A program made the position numbers and the translations under genes. From a bacterium (lineage in GTDB: Bacteria > Bacteroidota > Bacteroidia > Bacteroidales > Bacteroidaceae): DNA of 9,914 bases. Positions 1 through 7,256 of the stretch are shown one piece after another. The stretch spans positions 1 to 9,914 of the forward strand of contig SFQP01000034.1 of the NCBI GenBank assembly GCA_004562975.1. Reading direction: 5' to 3'. The notes beneath the pieces were generated by a model. It had not been told where the DNA came from. It saw only the letters and a list, made by a program, of their open reading frames with translations, and did not search any database. Numbering within the stretch: position 1 is the first letter of the stretch; each line of letters opens with the position of its first letter.

Positions 1-33
1 GGTACTGCGCAAGCGGGAGAGTAGGTCGCCGCC
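1..33 (+). rRNA. rrf: 5S ribosomal RNA, 3' end (partial)
   Basis: The window opens inside a 5S rRNA. The string GGTACTGC..GCGGGAGAGTAGGTCGCCGCC is the typical 3' third of bacterial 5S rRNA: the helix IV/V arm with the GGGAGAGTAGG signature, then the 3' strand of helix I. Positions 5-8 (CTGC) pair with 13-16 (GCGG) around a GCAA tetraloop, as expected for this arm. The 5' two thirds lie left of the window, so helix I cannot be checked and the exact 3' end (33-36) is uncertain. An rRNA operon running rightward should therefore precede position 1. No tRNA gene follows the 5S here. Confidence 0.9.
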
Positions 34-58
34 CCCTTTTTTCAAATCAAGTCGCATT

Positions 59-99
59 CCCTTCTCCGGGCCAGTCCCGGGGGAGGGATTTGCTTTTTG
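59..99 (+). terminator. Probable rRNA operon terminator
   Basis: Positions 59-70 (CCCTTCTCCGGG) pair with 76-87 (CCCGGGGGAGGG) to give a 12-bp, GC-rich stem with two G-T wobbles and a CCAGT loop. A T-rich stretch (ATTTGCTTTTT) follows. It lies about 25 nt after the 5S 3' end, the expected place for the terminator of an rRNA transcription unit. The T-tract is interrupted, so termination may be imperfect; a second T-rich run at 111-123 could assist. Confidence 0.75.
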
Positions 100-527
100 C
101 GGATAGATTGTTTTTTTGTTTTTCGTCTTCACCTCTTTACCTCTTCATCTTTTCACCTCTTTACTTCCCCGTTTTCATCTGTAAGCCTTTATCCCGCATC
201 TTTTTGTCAGCCCACCTTTTGTGCCGTTTGATCATCAACACTTCCATTTTTTCCTTTTTGCTGTGCTTCATACTTCTGGCGTTGTCTTTACGTCGTTCAG
301 CTTTTTTCCTTCTTCTCTCTGTGCCGTGCTCTTGCCTTTAGTGCCGTAGTTGGCTGTTGATATTACCCGTACGATGTTTGTTCTGTACATTCGGAGTCCT
401 TGTATTATCCAATTCCCTTGCTTCTCCGCTTCGTTTCTCCTTCTGTTGGACAAATTATATCCTTACCTCTGGTTTCTTCCTTTCTGGGGCCTGAAACAAG
501 CCTTTTGGGGCTTGGCCTGCTATCATA
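100..527. other. Gene-free convergent intergenic region with polypyrimidine tract
   Basis: This stretch separates the rightward rRNA operon from the leftward WG-repeat gene. Positions ~104-180 are almost all T and C on the + strand. They contain the 13-mer TTCACCTCTTTAC twice, at 128-140 and 152-164 (period 24), with related CTCTTCATCTTTT pieces between. A short hairpin (CAAGCC 497-502 with GGCTTG 509-514) is followed by TTTC on the minus strand and might act as a weak terminator for the WG gene. The short open frames here (for example 90-341 +) read as hydrophobic or low-complexity chance translations with no recognisable family and no promoter, so I call no gene. Confidence 0.6.
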
Positions 528-528
528 C

Positions 529-584
529 CAAGTGGCGAACTATATCGTAAGCCCGATGTGGGGTTTGATATGGTTCGCCACTTG
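529..584. repeat. Long near-perfect inverted repeat (56-nt hairpin)
   Basis: Positions 529-546 (CAAGTGGCGAACTATATC) are the reverse complement of 567-584 except for one T-G wobble (541/572), giving an 18-bp stem. After a 2-nt bulge (547-548) the inner part also pairs: 549-554 (AAGCCC) with 561-566 (GGGTTT), leaving a 6-nt loop. It starts 44 nt past the WG-gene stop in that gene's direction. No T-tract follows on either strand, so it is not a standard intrinsic terminator. It could be an mRNA 3'-end stabiliser, a REP/MITE-like repeat or a cruciform-forming site; the sequence does not decide. Confidence 0.8.
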
Positions 585-627
585 ACAATCGTAATAATGG
601 TTCTGTGGTATTATCAGAATGTTTTAG

Positions 628-3225
628 TTATTTTTCCTTTATCTTCTTTCCCTCACGGTCAATGTACCAAGTAGAGTCCTTGCGGCTCACTTTGCATTTA
701 CCGTCGCGGAAACCCTCTACGCTGTCGTAGCGGTGAGCTTTGATCACCACGGCTCCCGTGGTGTCAATGAATTGCACCTTGTCCTCCTTCTGCCACACCG
801 GAGCAAGCCCTTCGGAGAAATCCTTGGCTGCGGGATAAGTAGGCGCGACGATTTCCTTACCATCTTTGTCGGCAAATCCGTAGAGGTTGTCCCGTTTGTA
901 GAGGATGCGGTCATCGTGGAAGCCGCCGATGGAGTCGTATCGGATTTCCATACACGGTTCGCCGCCCGCTTTCAGCAATCCCCATTTGTCTTGTTGGCTC
1001 ACGTGGATATAATCAGAGCAGTTGAAAGGATCGTCTGAGATGTCAGCCTTCTGTCCTTTGGCGTCTACCATCTTGTCATAGACACAGGGATACGCTTCTT
1101 CGCCTGTTGGCTTCATGAATCCCCATTTCTCCTCCAGGCAGCAAGCCGTTACCTCGCCGTCAAAAGGTTTGATGCAGTCGTATTTGGCTTCGGCCAGTGT
1201 TTTGCCTTTCGTGTCCATCAGTCCGCACAGCCCCTTGTCTGTTTCAAAGTATATCGGTCCATTTTGGAATAGCGGCGGCATTTGTGGGTTGATGGGTATT
1301 TTCAGTTCTTGATCAAAGCGGTAAACATTTTTCATGCAGCAAGGTTGGCAAACCTTTCCCTGACGTGTCACCAATCCGTATAGCTTATCTTGCGATACCC
1401 AGGCCAAGTTATTGGCGAAATCACCGACGTAGTTGTATTCAAAGGGTACGATTGTGTTACCCTTCAGGTCCGCCACGCCGCGTTTGCCTTCTAACGTGGC
1501 ATAGATCATCCCTTTGCGCGGCCTTTCCACCAAGTCGAAGCGGCACGGCAGCACTTCCTTTCCCGCGAGGGTGACATATCCCTGTTTGTCACCTTGCAGT
1601 GCGATGAATTCCTTTGCAAGCAGTTCCGCGCCGTTAAGCCGGTCGTAGACAAAGGGGAGGCACACCACGCTGTCGGAGCGCACCACGCCATATTTGTCGT
1701 TCTCGCGTCCCACATAGAGGTTAAGCGAGTCAGCCTCGTCGGCAAAGTAGAGCCAGTCGTACTGGAAAGGCACCGCGACCTCAGTTCCGTAGCGTACCAC
1801 GCCGTAGTCAACGCAGTACGTCCCCTGTGCGCTTTCGCTCTCGCGGAACGCCACGGACATACCGTTGTGCGTTAGCCCCATCAGGGTGAACGGGGCGAAA
1901 GGATTGACAATCCATTCACTTTCCTCCTCGTCCTGCGGAAAATCATACAGTTCAAACTGGGCGGGGTTAGCCTGTGCCAGCTGCCACATTTTGCGTATGT
2001 AAGATTGAGTCAGGGTACATTGTCCGTCGGGCGAGGCAAATCCTTTGAGGTGGAGCACCTTTTGCGTGTTCGTGCGGCTGGTGACGAGCACATCGCGTTC
2101 CACGAGAGCCACACCGTTTCGGAAGGATTCTGCTGAGTAGAATATGGGTGGCAGTACAAATTCCCCCAACGGATTGATAAAGCCCCATTTGCCGTCCACG
2201 CGCACCTTGGCGCAGCCCTCCTTGAAGATAGGCACTTCGGTCTGGTCAACGGATTCGTTTTCGTAGTAGCGTGTATTTTGGATATTGTAGGGCAGAATCA
2301 GCACGGTGTCGCCCTTTTCATTGGTAAAGGTCGCGTTGTTCTGTCCGTATTTAGCGTGTTGGAAACAGAACCCTTCGCTGAGCAGGGCTTCTTCGGAAGC
2401 GAACGAATTGCGGGTCTCCTTGAGTTTCGTGTGGTAGGAAGAGTAAGGCAGCTTTTCAAAATCGAACTTCAGGGGGACAAAAACCTTTCCCTGTTTGTTC
2501 ACGTAGCCCCATTTGCCGTTTTTGCACACGGCCACCATGTCGTTGAGGAAGCGGCCGCAGTCATTGTATTCCTCCGGTACGAATGCCGTACCTGTGGTGT
2601 CTACCAGTCCGCATTCCCATCCGCCGTCGACCTTCTTCCGGGCGCAGAAAATCAGACCATCTACGGGTGAAGGTTCTATGTAGTCGTAGGTACAATGCAG
2701 TACCTCCTGTCCCTGCGTATTGATGAGTCCCATGGATCCACCCTCCTGAGTCTGGACGCGTGCCAAGTTACCGTAGAAAGCGTCAGCGGCGGCATATTTG
2801 CATGAAATCACCTCTTTGCCCATAGCGTTCACATAGCCGCATTTTCCGTTGCGCACGATGGGCAGTCTCACTTCGGTCGGTTCATGGTGCGTGCGCAGCC
2901 TGTAGTGGCAGAAAGTGAAGACCGTGTCTGGGTCGAAAGTATCCTTCACCGGTCGTGGCGTTTCGTAGTTACAGGGTATGGCCTCGTTGCCTTCAGTGTC
3001 GATGTAGCCCCATTTTCCGGCGCGTTGCACGAGAGCGTAGCCCCCGTGGAAAGGTCCGAAATCGGAGTATTTCTGAATTTTCGCCAGAAAGTCCGGTGTC
3101 AGTTTCACCTGGTTCTGCGCGTTTTGGGCCTGTGTCTGACAAAGGGAACACAGCAGCGGCAGCAAGAGCAAGATGCGTCTTGCGGCTTGGCTGAAGCGGT
3201 ATGTAAGAATCATAGAATGGATCAT
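628..3225 (-). CDS. Exported WG-repeat protein, 865 aa
   Basis: No enzymatic function is recognisable. Residues ~17-33 form a hydrophobic signal peptide ending TQA|Q (signal peptidase I site after residue 33), so the protein should be periplasmic or outer-membrane exposed. The rest is an array of about 17 WG-type beta repeats with the core K-W-G-[YFL]-[IV]-[DN]-x-x-G-[KE]-x-[VI]-[LIV]-P. Clear copies begin near residues 71, 128, 164, 214, 248, 356, 511, 547, 581, 614, 677, 710, 747 and 781, with degenerate ones near 300, 480, 826 and 852. Residues ~385-470 lack repeat cores and form an insert. The mature part has 26 cysteines, many at the position after the repeat's terminal Pro. An alternative ATG at residue 5 (3213) would also leave a good signal peptide, and nothing decides between them. 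The gene ends with TAA and appears monocistronic. No C-terminal sorting domain is visible. Confidence 0.9.
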   Translation of the reverse strand: MIHSMILTYRFSQAARRILLLLPLLCSLCQTQAQNAQNQVKLTPDFLAKIQKYSDFGPFHGGYALVQRAGKWGYIDTEGNEAIPCNYETPRPVKDTFDPDTVFTFCHYRLRTHHEPTEVRLPIVRNGKCGYVNAMGKEVISCKYAAADAFYGNLARVQTQEGGSMGLINTQGQEVLHCTYDYIEPSPVDGLIFCARKKVDGGWECGLVDTTGTAFVPEEYNDCGRFLNDMVAVCKNGKWGYVNKQGKVFVPLKFDFEKLPYSSYHTKLKETRNSFASEEALLSEGFCFQHAKYGQNNATFTNEKGDTVLILPYNIQNTRYYENESVDQTEVPIFKEGCAKVRVDGKWGFINPLGEFVLPPIFYSAESFRNGVALVERDVLVTSRTNTQKVLHLKGFASPDGQCTLTQSYIRKMWQLAQANPAQFELYDFPQDEEESEWIVNPFAPFTLMGLTHNGMSVAFRESESAQGTYCVDYGVVRYGTEVAVPFQYDWLYFADEADSLNLYVGRENDKYGVVRSDSVVCLPFVYDRLNGAELLAKEFIALQGDKQGYVTLAGKEVLPCRFDLVERPRKGMIYATLEGKRGVADLKGNTIVPFEYNYVGDFANNLAWVSQDKLYGLVTRQGKVCQPCCMKNVYRFDQELKIPINPQMPPLFQNGPIYFETDKGLCGLMDTKGKTLAEAKYDCIKPFDGEVTACCLEEKWGFMKPTGEEAYPCVYDKMVDAKGQKADISDDPFNCSDYIHVSQQDKWGLLKAGGEPCMEIRYDSIGGFHDDRILYKRDNLYGFADKDGKEIVAPTYPAAKDFSEGLAPVWQKEDKVQFIDTTGAVVIKAHRYDSVEGFRDGKCKVSRKDSTWYIDREGKKIKEK

Positions 3226-3279
3226 TGGTGTTTAGGCGGGCGGTTCCCGGCTTTGTGTCAGGTTCCGCAGTGTTGGGAT

Positions 3280-3287
3280 GAAAGGTA
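3280..3287 (-). promoter_or_regulatory. Weak -7 box candidate for the WG-repeat gene
   Basis: On the minus strand this reads TACCTTTC, one base off the Bacteroidota -7 consensus TAnnTTTG, and it lies 55 nt upstream of the first ATG of the WG-repeat gene. I see no TTTG-type -33 element at the proper distance. It is the best candidate in the space between the metG terminator and the gene, but support is weak. Confidence 0.3.
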
Positions 3288-3385
3288 GAGATGTCAGTTT
3301 GGGAGCCTGTCGCTGTTCGCCTGCAACGCCGGGCGTAGGAGCGTACAGAGCAGCCCTGAAAGTCCTGATTTTTAAAATCTGTGTG

Positions 3386-3437
3386 AAAAAAAGTCCCGGG
3401 CAAGCGTTACCGGTCAGTCCGACATCTTGTCCGGGAC
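3386..3437 (-). terminator. Intrinsic terminator of metG
   Basis: Reading leftward, 3437-3426 (GTCCCGGACAAG) pairs with 3404-3393 (CTTGCCCGGGAC) in a 12-bp stem with one wobble. The 21-nt loop holds a further 3-bp mini-stem (CGG 3411-3413 with CCG 3419-3421). A run of seven T (minus strand, 3392-3386) follows at once. It sits 50 nt after the metG stop codon. A stem plus U-tract of this quality is a standard Rho-independent terminator, and it insulates metG from the WG-repeat gene downstream. Confidence 0.9.
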
Positions 3438-3451
3438 ATACAATTCTGTGA

Positions 3452-3471
3452 AAATCCGAAGTTGGTTTCGG
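3452..3471 (-). terminator. Small upstream terminator-like hairpin after metG
   Basis: On the minus strand CCGAA (3471-3467) pairs with TTCGG (3460-3456) around a 6-nt loop, followed by ATTTT. It begins 16 nt after the metG stop, ahead of the much stronger hairpin at 3386-3437. Both hairpins are followed by T's and then a CACA(CA)GA string. The 5-bp stem is weak, so this is at most an accessory terminator. Confidence 0.4.
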
Positions 3472-3486
3472 CGCGTTGCGTTGCGG

Positions 3487-5529
3487 TTATCCCACGCGGC
3501 TACCTGCCACTACGGGACGGTCCACGGTGACCACGCTGAGCGATTCGTCGAAGTTGACGGCAGAAAGTATCATGCCTTGGCTCTCGATGCCGTTGATGGT
3601 ACGCGGGGCCAGGTTCGCCACGAAGCACACCTGTTTACCCACCAGTTCTTCGGGGTTGTAATGTTGTGCGATACCGCTCACGATGGTACGGTTCTCCAGT
3701 CCGTCGGCAATTTCGAACTTCAGCAGTTTCTTGCTCTTCTTCACCTTTTCGCAGCTGAGGACCGTACCCACGCGGATGTCCAGCTGTTCAAATTGTTCAA
3801 AGGGAATGTTGGGCAACACCGGCTCCGCCTTGTAGTTAGCCGCCTCGTTGGCCTTCTTCGTGTCGAGCAGTTTTTGCACCTGCGCCTCGATGACGCTGTC
3901 GTCAATTTTCTCGAAGAGCAGTTCCGGCTCAGCCAGTTGTTTCCCTGCGGGCAGCAGGTCAATGCTGCCGAGTCGGTCCCATTCGGCTGCCTCCATGCCC
4001 AGCATACGGCGCAGTCTTTCGGAGCTGAAGGGGAGGAAAGGTTCGAACGCCGTCGCCAGGTTCGCCACCAGCTGTAGCGAAAGGAAGAGCACCGTCTTCA
4101 CGCGTTCCGGGTCCGTCTTCACCACCTTCCAAGGCTCAGCGTCAGCCAGGTACTTGTTGCCGATGCGTGCCAGGTTCATGGCCTCCTTCTGCGCATCGCG
4201 GAAGCGGAAAGCCTCGAGCAGGCGTTCCACCTCAGCCTTGACGTTCTGGAACTCGCTGATCGTTTCCTCGTCCTGCGGAGTAAACTCTCCCGGCTGCGGC
4301 ACCACGCCGTTGTAGTACTTCTTGGTGAGTTGCAGTGCGCGGTTCACAAAGTTGCCGTACACGGCCACCAGTTCATTGTTGTTGCGTGCCTGGAAATCCT
4401 TCCACGTGAAGTTATTGTCCTTCGTTTCGGGCGCGTTGGCCGTCAGCACGTAGCGCAGCACGTCCTGTTTGCCGGGAAAGTCGCGCAGGTACTCGTCCAG
4501 CCACACCGCCCAGTTGCGCGAAGTAGAAATCTTGTCGTCCTCGAGGTTCAGGAACTCGTTGGCGGGCACGTTGTCGGGGAGGATATACGACCCTTCCGCC
4601 TTCAGCATGGAAGGGAACACGATGCAGTGGAACACGATATTGTCCTTACCGATGAAGTGGATGAGCCGTGTGGAGGGGTCCTTCCACCACGTTTCCCACG
4701 TGTCCGGCAGGATTTCCTTCGTGTTGCTGATGTAGCCGATGGGCGCGTCGAACCACACGTAGAGCACCTTTCCTTCCGCCCCCTCCACGGGTACGGGAAT
4801 GCCCCATTCCAAGTCACGGCTCACGGCGCGCGGTTGCAGTCCCAGGTCAAACCAGCTTTTGCACTGTCCCATGACATTGCTGCGCCACTCCTTGTGCTGT
4901 TCCGTGATCCACGGCTCCAGCCATTGCTGGTGCTTGTCGAGGGGCAGGTACCAGTGCTTTGTTTTGCGGAGCACGGGTTCCGAGCCGCTCAGTGCGCTTT
5001 TGGGGTTGATGAGTTCCGTGGGTGAGAGTGCTGTGCCACATTTCTCGCACTGGTCGCCGTAGGCGTGTTCAAAATGGCAGTGGGGGCATTCGCCCGTGAT
5101 GTAGCGGTCGGCCAGGAAAGTGTGTGCCTCCTCGTCGTAGTACTGTTCGCTTTCCTTCTCCACGAACTCCCCTTTTTCGTAGAGCTTGCGGAAAAAGTCG
5201 GAAGCGGTCTTCCGGTGAATCTCGGAGGTGGTCCGTCCGTAATTGTCGAAGGAGATGCCAAATTCGCGGAAGGATTCGGAAATGATCTTGTTGTACCGGT
5301 CCACCACCTGTTGGGGCGTGCATCCCTCCTTGCGGGCACGGATGGTGACGGGCACGCCGTGTTCGTCAGAGCCGCAGATGAAGAGCACGTCGCGCTGCTT
5401 CAGCCGCAGGTAGCGCACGTAGATGTCAGCGGGAACGTAAACGCCAGCCAGATGGCCTATGTGCACGCCGCCGTTGGCATAGGGCAATGCGGCCGTGACA
5501 AGCGTTCTGGCAAATTGCTTGTTTTCCAT
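3487..5529 (-). CDS. metG: Methionyl-tRNA synthetase, 680 aa
   Basis: This cytoplasmic class I aminoacyl-tRNA synthetase charges tRNA-Met (initiator and elongator) with methionine using ATP. The HIGH motif is at residues 23-26. A zinc-binding knuckle has Cys148, Cys151, Cys161 and Cys164 (CPHC..CEKC). The KMSKS loop appears as KISTS at residues 333-337. The anticodon-binding helical domain follows to about residue 570. Residues ~580-680 form the fused C-terminal EMAP/Trbp-type tRNA-binding domain ([14 protein letters not shown].. and ..SQGMILSA), the long MetRS architecture. I chose the ATG at 5529. An in-frame ATG at 5580 would add 17 residues ([11 protein letters not shown]..), but it lies upstream of the TAATTTTG -7 box at 5560-5567, and [20 protein letters not shown] is the natural N-terminus before HIGH. 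Own promoter and own terminator suggest a monocistronic unit. Confidence 0.97.
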   Translation of the reverse strand: MENKQFARTLVTAALPYANGGVHIGHLAGVYVPADIYVRYLRLKQRDVLFICGSDEHGVPVTIRARKEGCTPQQVVDRYNKIISESFREFGISFDNYGRTTSEIHRKTASDFFRKLYEKGEFVEKESEQYYDEEAHTFLADRYITGECPHCHFEHAYGDQCEKCGTALSPTELINPKSALSGSEPVLRKTKHWYLPLDKHQQWLEPWITEQHKEWRSNVMGQCKSWFDLGLQPRAVSRDLEWGIPVPVEGAEGKVLYVWFDAPIGYISNTKEILPDTWETWWKDPSTRLIHFIGKDNIVFHCIVFPSMLKAEGSYILPDNVPANEFLNLEDDKISTSRNWAVWLDEYLRDFPGKQDVLRYVLTANAPETKDNNFTWKDFQARNNNELVAVYGNFVNRALQLTKKYYNGVVPQPGEFTPQDEETISEFQNVKAEVERLLEAFRFRDAQKEAMNLARIGNKYLADAEPWKVVKTDPERVKTVLFLSLQLVANLATAFEPFLPFSSERLRRMLGMEAAEWDRLGSIDLLPAGKQLAEPELLFEKIDDSVIEAQVQKLLDTKKANEAANYKAEPVLPNIPFEQFEQLDIRVGTVLSCEKVKKSKKLLKFEIADGLENRTIVSGIAQHYNPEELVGKQVCFVANLAPRTINGIESQGMILSAVNFDESLSVVTVDRPVVAGSRVG

Positions 5530-5559
5530 TGTTTGTGCTGTTATTGTATTTGATGGTCG

Positions 5560-5567
5560 CAAAATTA
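5560..5567 (-). promoter_or_regulatory. metG promoter, -7 box
   Basis: On the minus strand this reads TAATTTTG, an exact match to the Bacteroidota housekeeping -7 consensus TAnnTTTG. It lies 31 nt upstream of the metG ATG at 5529, implying a short leader of roughly 20-25 nt. No clear TTTG -33 element is visible, which is common in this phylum. Its position helps to set the metG start. Confidence 0.65.
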
Positions 5568-5612
5568 CACTTTTTATCATTATTAGGGCATTTTTTATTT
5601 AGGGAAATGGCA

Positions 5613-5632
5613 CACGAGGCCGAAAGGCCGTG
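5613..5632. other. Small GAAA-tetraloop hairpin
   Basis: GGCC (5618-5621) pairs with GGCC (5626-5629) around a GAAA tetraloop. CAC (5613-5615) can extend the stem with GTG (5630-5632) across a two-base bulge. No T-run follows on either strand. It lies between the larger structured element at 5664-5741 and the metG promoter. Its function is unknown; it may be part of a 3' UTR or a chance GC-rich fold. Confidence 0.35.
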
Positions 5633-5663
5633 ATGTACACGCGCTTTGGCAGTGATTTTCAAA

Positions 5664-5741
5664 GGAAACGACAACCCAGACAACGAGGTGCAACATCCTG
5701 CTCTGAGGAAGTTGTCCCATGTTGTACGGATTGTCGTTTCC
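5664..5741. other. Nested inverted-repeat element, possible structured RNA
   Basis: Three helices nest inside each other. The outer is GGAAACGACAA (5664-5674) with TTGTCGTTTCC (5731-5741), 11 bp and perfect. The middle is ACAAC (5680-5684) with GTTGT (5721-5725). The inner is CAAC-A-TCCT (5691-5699) with AGGA-A-GTTG (5706-5714), 8 bp with one A-A mismatch and the 6-nt loop GCTCTG. Competing pairings also exist: GACAAC 5679-5684 with GTTGTC 5711-5716, and CAACAT 5691-5696 with ATGTTG 5719-5724. It starts 88 nt past the murI stop and contains no gene. No T-tract follows in the murI direction (TTTGAAAAT), so it is not a standard terminator. The strand is unknown. Confidence 0.6.
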
Positions 5742-5797
5742 AGCCACCTACGCGCGCGCGTTCCTATTATTTATATGGGCTTGCTGCGGTGTCACAT

Positions 5798-5825
5798 CCC
5801 CCGTCCGTCGCATGAACGGCGAGGG
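5798..5825 (-). other. GC-rich hairpin just past murI
   Basis: CCGT (5805-5808) pairs with ACGG (5816-5819), and the stem continues through a bulge and one mismatch (CG 5802-5803 with CG 5820-5821; CCC 5798-5800 with GGG 5823-5825). It begins about 5 nt after the murI stop codon in the direction of transcription. No U-tract follows, so it may stabilise the mRNA 3' end rather than terminate transcription. No better murI terminator is visible. Confidence 0.35.
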
Positions 5826-5829
5826 CGGG

Positions 5830-6648
5830 CTACGTCAGGCTGATATTCTCCACCTCCACCCTTTCGTGCATGAAGAGCGTCGCGCTCTGGCTGAACTTCT
5901 CGGCGTTCTCGGTGGTCAGGTAGTGGCACAGGCCGTGCTTCCCCAGCCGGCCTTCCATTTCCGGGTGACGTTTCAGATAGCTGCGCAAGGCCGCTGCCAC
6001 ATACTCGCCCTGCGGCACGATGCGCACGCCGGGCGGCGTGTACTTCAGTATCTTGTTCATCAGCAGCGGGTAGTGCGTGCAGCCCAGGATGAGCGTGTCA
6101 ATCAGCGGGTCCTGCCTCAGGATGCCCTCCACCCGTTTCTGTACGAAATAGTCCGCCCCCGGCGAGTCGAACTCATAGTTTTCCACCAGCGGCACCCACA
6201 TGGGGCACGCCAGTCCCGTCACCGTGATGTCGGGCCATAGCTTGTTGATCTCCATCGTGTACGAGCCGGAGTTCACCGTGCCCGCCGTGGCCAGCAGTCC
6301 CACGTGGCGGCTGCGGGTAAGCGGCCCTACGGCCTCCACCGTGGGGCGTATCACGCCCAGCACGCGCCTTTCGGGGTCCAGCCGTGGCAAGTCATTCTGC
6401 TGGATGGTGCGCAGTGCCTTGGCTGAAGCCGTGTTGCAGGCCAGGATCACGAGTTGGCATCCCCGGTCGAAGAGTGCCTCCACCGCCTGAAGCGTGTAGC
6501 GGTAAATCACCTCGAAGGAGTGCGTGCCATAAGGTGCACGGGCATTGTCGCCCAGGTAGAGGTAGTCGTACTGGGGCAACATCTGCCGCATTTGATGGAG
6601 AATGGTCAGTCCACCGTAGCCGGAATCGAAAACGCCAATGGGAGTCAC
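5830..6648 (-). CDS. murI: Glutamate racemase, 272 aa
   Basis: This cytoplasmic, cofactor-independent enzyme interconverts L- and D-glutamate and provides the D-Glu of the peptidoglycan stem peptide. The hallmark motifs are all present: DSGYGG with Asp8 near the N-terminus, YLGDNARAPYG at 31-41, ACNTAS with catalytic Cys71, and GCTHYPLL with catalytic Cys190 and neighbouring His192. Length is normal for the family. The start codon is GTG: the codon two places upstream is an in-frame TAA, and the next internal Met (residue 20) would remove the catalytic Asp, so GTG at 6648 is the only workable start. It follows the ompH gene by 22 nt, so the two are almost surely co-transcribed. It ends with TAG. 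Confidence 0.96.
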   Translation of the reverse strand: MTPIGVFDSGYGGLTILHQMRQMLPQYDYLYLGDNARAPYGTHSFEVIYRYTLQAVEALFDRGCQLVILACNTASAKALRTIQQNDLPRLDPERRVLGVIRPTVEAVGPLTRSRHVGLLATAGTVNSGSYTMEINKLWPDITVTGLACPMWVPLVENYEFDSPGADYFVQKRVEGILRQDPLIDTLILGCTHYPLLMNKILKYTPPGVRIVPQGEYVAAALRSYLKRHPEMEGRLGKHGLCHYLTTENAEKFSQSATLFMHERVEVENISLT

Positions 6649-6670
6649 GGGTTAATGAAGGGTTTAAGGT

Positions 6671-7198
6671 TCAATTTCCGGGTTGTACCGTTTCTGCGAT
6701 TTTCTCCTTCACGTAAGGCATGGCATCCTCTGCCACGGACGGGTGAAGGAAAGGATAGGCCGGGGTGTCAAGGTTGATGATCATCTCATATCCCCTTTCC
6801 AGCCCCACGTTGCGGATTAGCTCGTCAAGCATCTCGCGGAGCGGTTTCATCATGTCAGCCTCGGCGGCTCGGAGCAGCGCGTCGGCCTCCTTGCGGAAGG
6901 CGATGGACTTCTCCATCTGTTCCTGCAAGTCGCGCTGTCGCTTCATGAGGATGTTCTGCGGGAAATCCTTCTGTCCCTGCAGGAACTCGGCGAAGAGGCG
7001 TTTGAAGTTCTGCTCGTTGTAAGCCGTTTCGGATTCATACTTCTTGTGCAGTTCTTCCATGCGCTGCTGCACCTGTGCATACTGCGGCAGGCCCACCAGC
7101 AGCGAGTCGTAATGGATGGTGCCGTACTTGATGGTCGTCTGGGCCTGCATGGTGCAGGGAGCCAGGAGAAGGAGGAAGAGGAAAAGCAGTCGTGTCAT
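6671..7198 (-). CDS. OmpH/Skp-family periplasmic chaperone-like protein, 175 aa
   Basis: A signal peptide (MTRLLFLFLLLLAPCTMQA|Q, cut after residue 19) sends the protein to the periplasm. The mature part begins with a short beta-like stretch (TTIKYGTIHYDSLL). Residues ~42-125 are a charged helical region rich in Glu, Lys, Arg and Gln with coiled-coil character, and a short C-terminal segment closes it. This is the layout of Skp/OmpH, trimeric chaperones whose helical tentacles hold unfolded outer-membrane proteins for the BAM machinery. I chose the ATG at 7198; an in-frame ATG at 7267 would place 23 hydrophilic residues before the signal peptide and overlap the end of the gene upstream. In Bacteroidales an OmpH gene commonly sits next to murI, which supports the call. 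Sequence divergence is high in this family, so the exact client range is unknown. Confidence 0.88.
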   Translation of the reverse strand: MTRLLFLFLLLLAPCTMQAQTTIKYGTIHYDSLLVGLPQYAQVQQRMEELHKKYESETAYNEQNFKRLFAEFLQGQKDFPQNILMKRQRDLQEQMEKSIAFRKEADALLRAAEADMMKPLREMLDELIRNVGLERGYEMIINLDTPAYPFLHPSVAEDAMPYVKEKIAETVQPGN

Positions 7199-7256
7199 AC
7201 GTTTATGGACTTGTTTGGGTGTGTGCCGGCCGGCTTGGGCCGTGTCGCGCCACCCC

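Noticed and set aside
90..341. 83-codon open frame (+) with a hydrophobic, membrane-like translation
   Set aside because: The hydrophobicity comes from reading a T/C-rich low-complexity tract (Phe, Leu, Ser). It lies right behind the rRNA terminator, has no promoter of its own, and resembles no family I know.
268..453. 61-codon open frame on the minus strand in the convergent spacer
   Set aside because: Short, with no promoter box and no recognisable motif; three other chance frames overlap the same stretch.
88..627. tRNA gene following the 5S rRNA
   Set aside because: No GTTCRANNC T-loop, acceptor-stem pairing or cloverleaf could be found; the GGTTCGCC at 572-579 belongs to the hairpin arm.
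5530..5580. 17-residue N-terminal extension of metG from the ATG at 5580
   Set aside because: The extension covers the TAATTTTG promoter box at 5560-5567 and is not part of the conserved MetRS N-terminus.
7225..7234. GCCGGCCGGC palindrome ahead of ompH
   Set aside because: Ten-base GC palindrome without loop, T-run or partner sites; most likely chance in a GC-rich 58-nt spacer.
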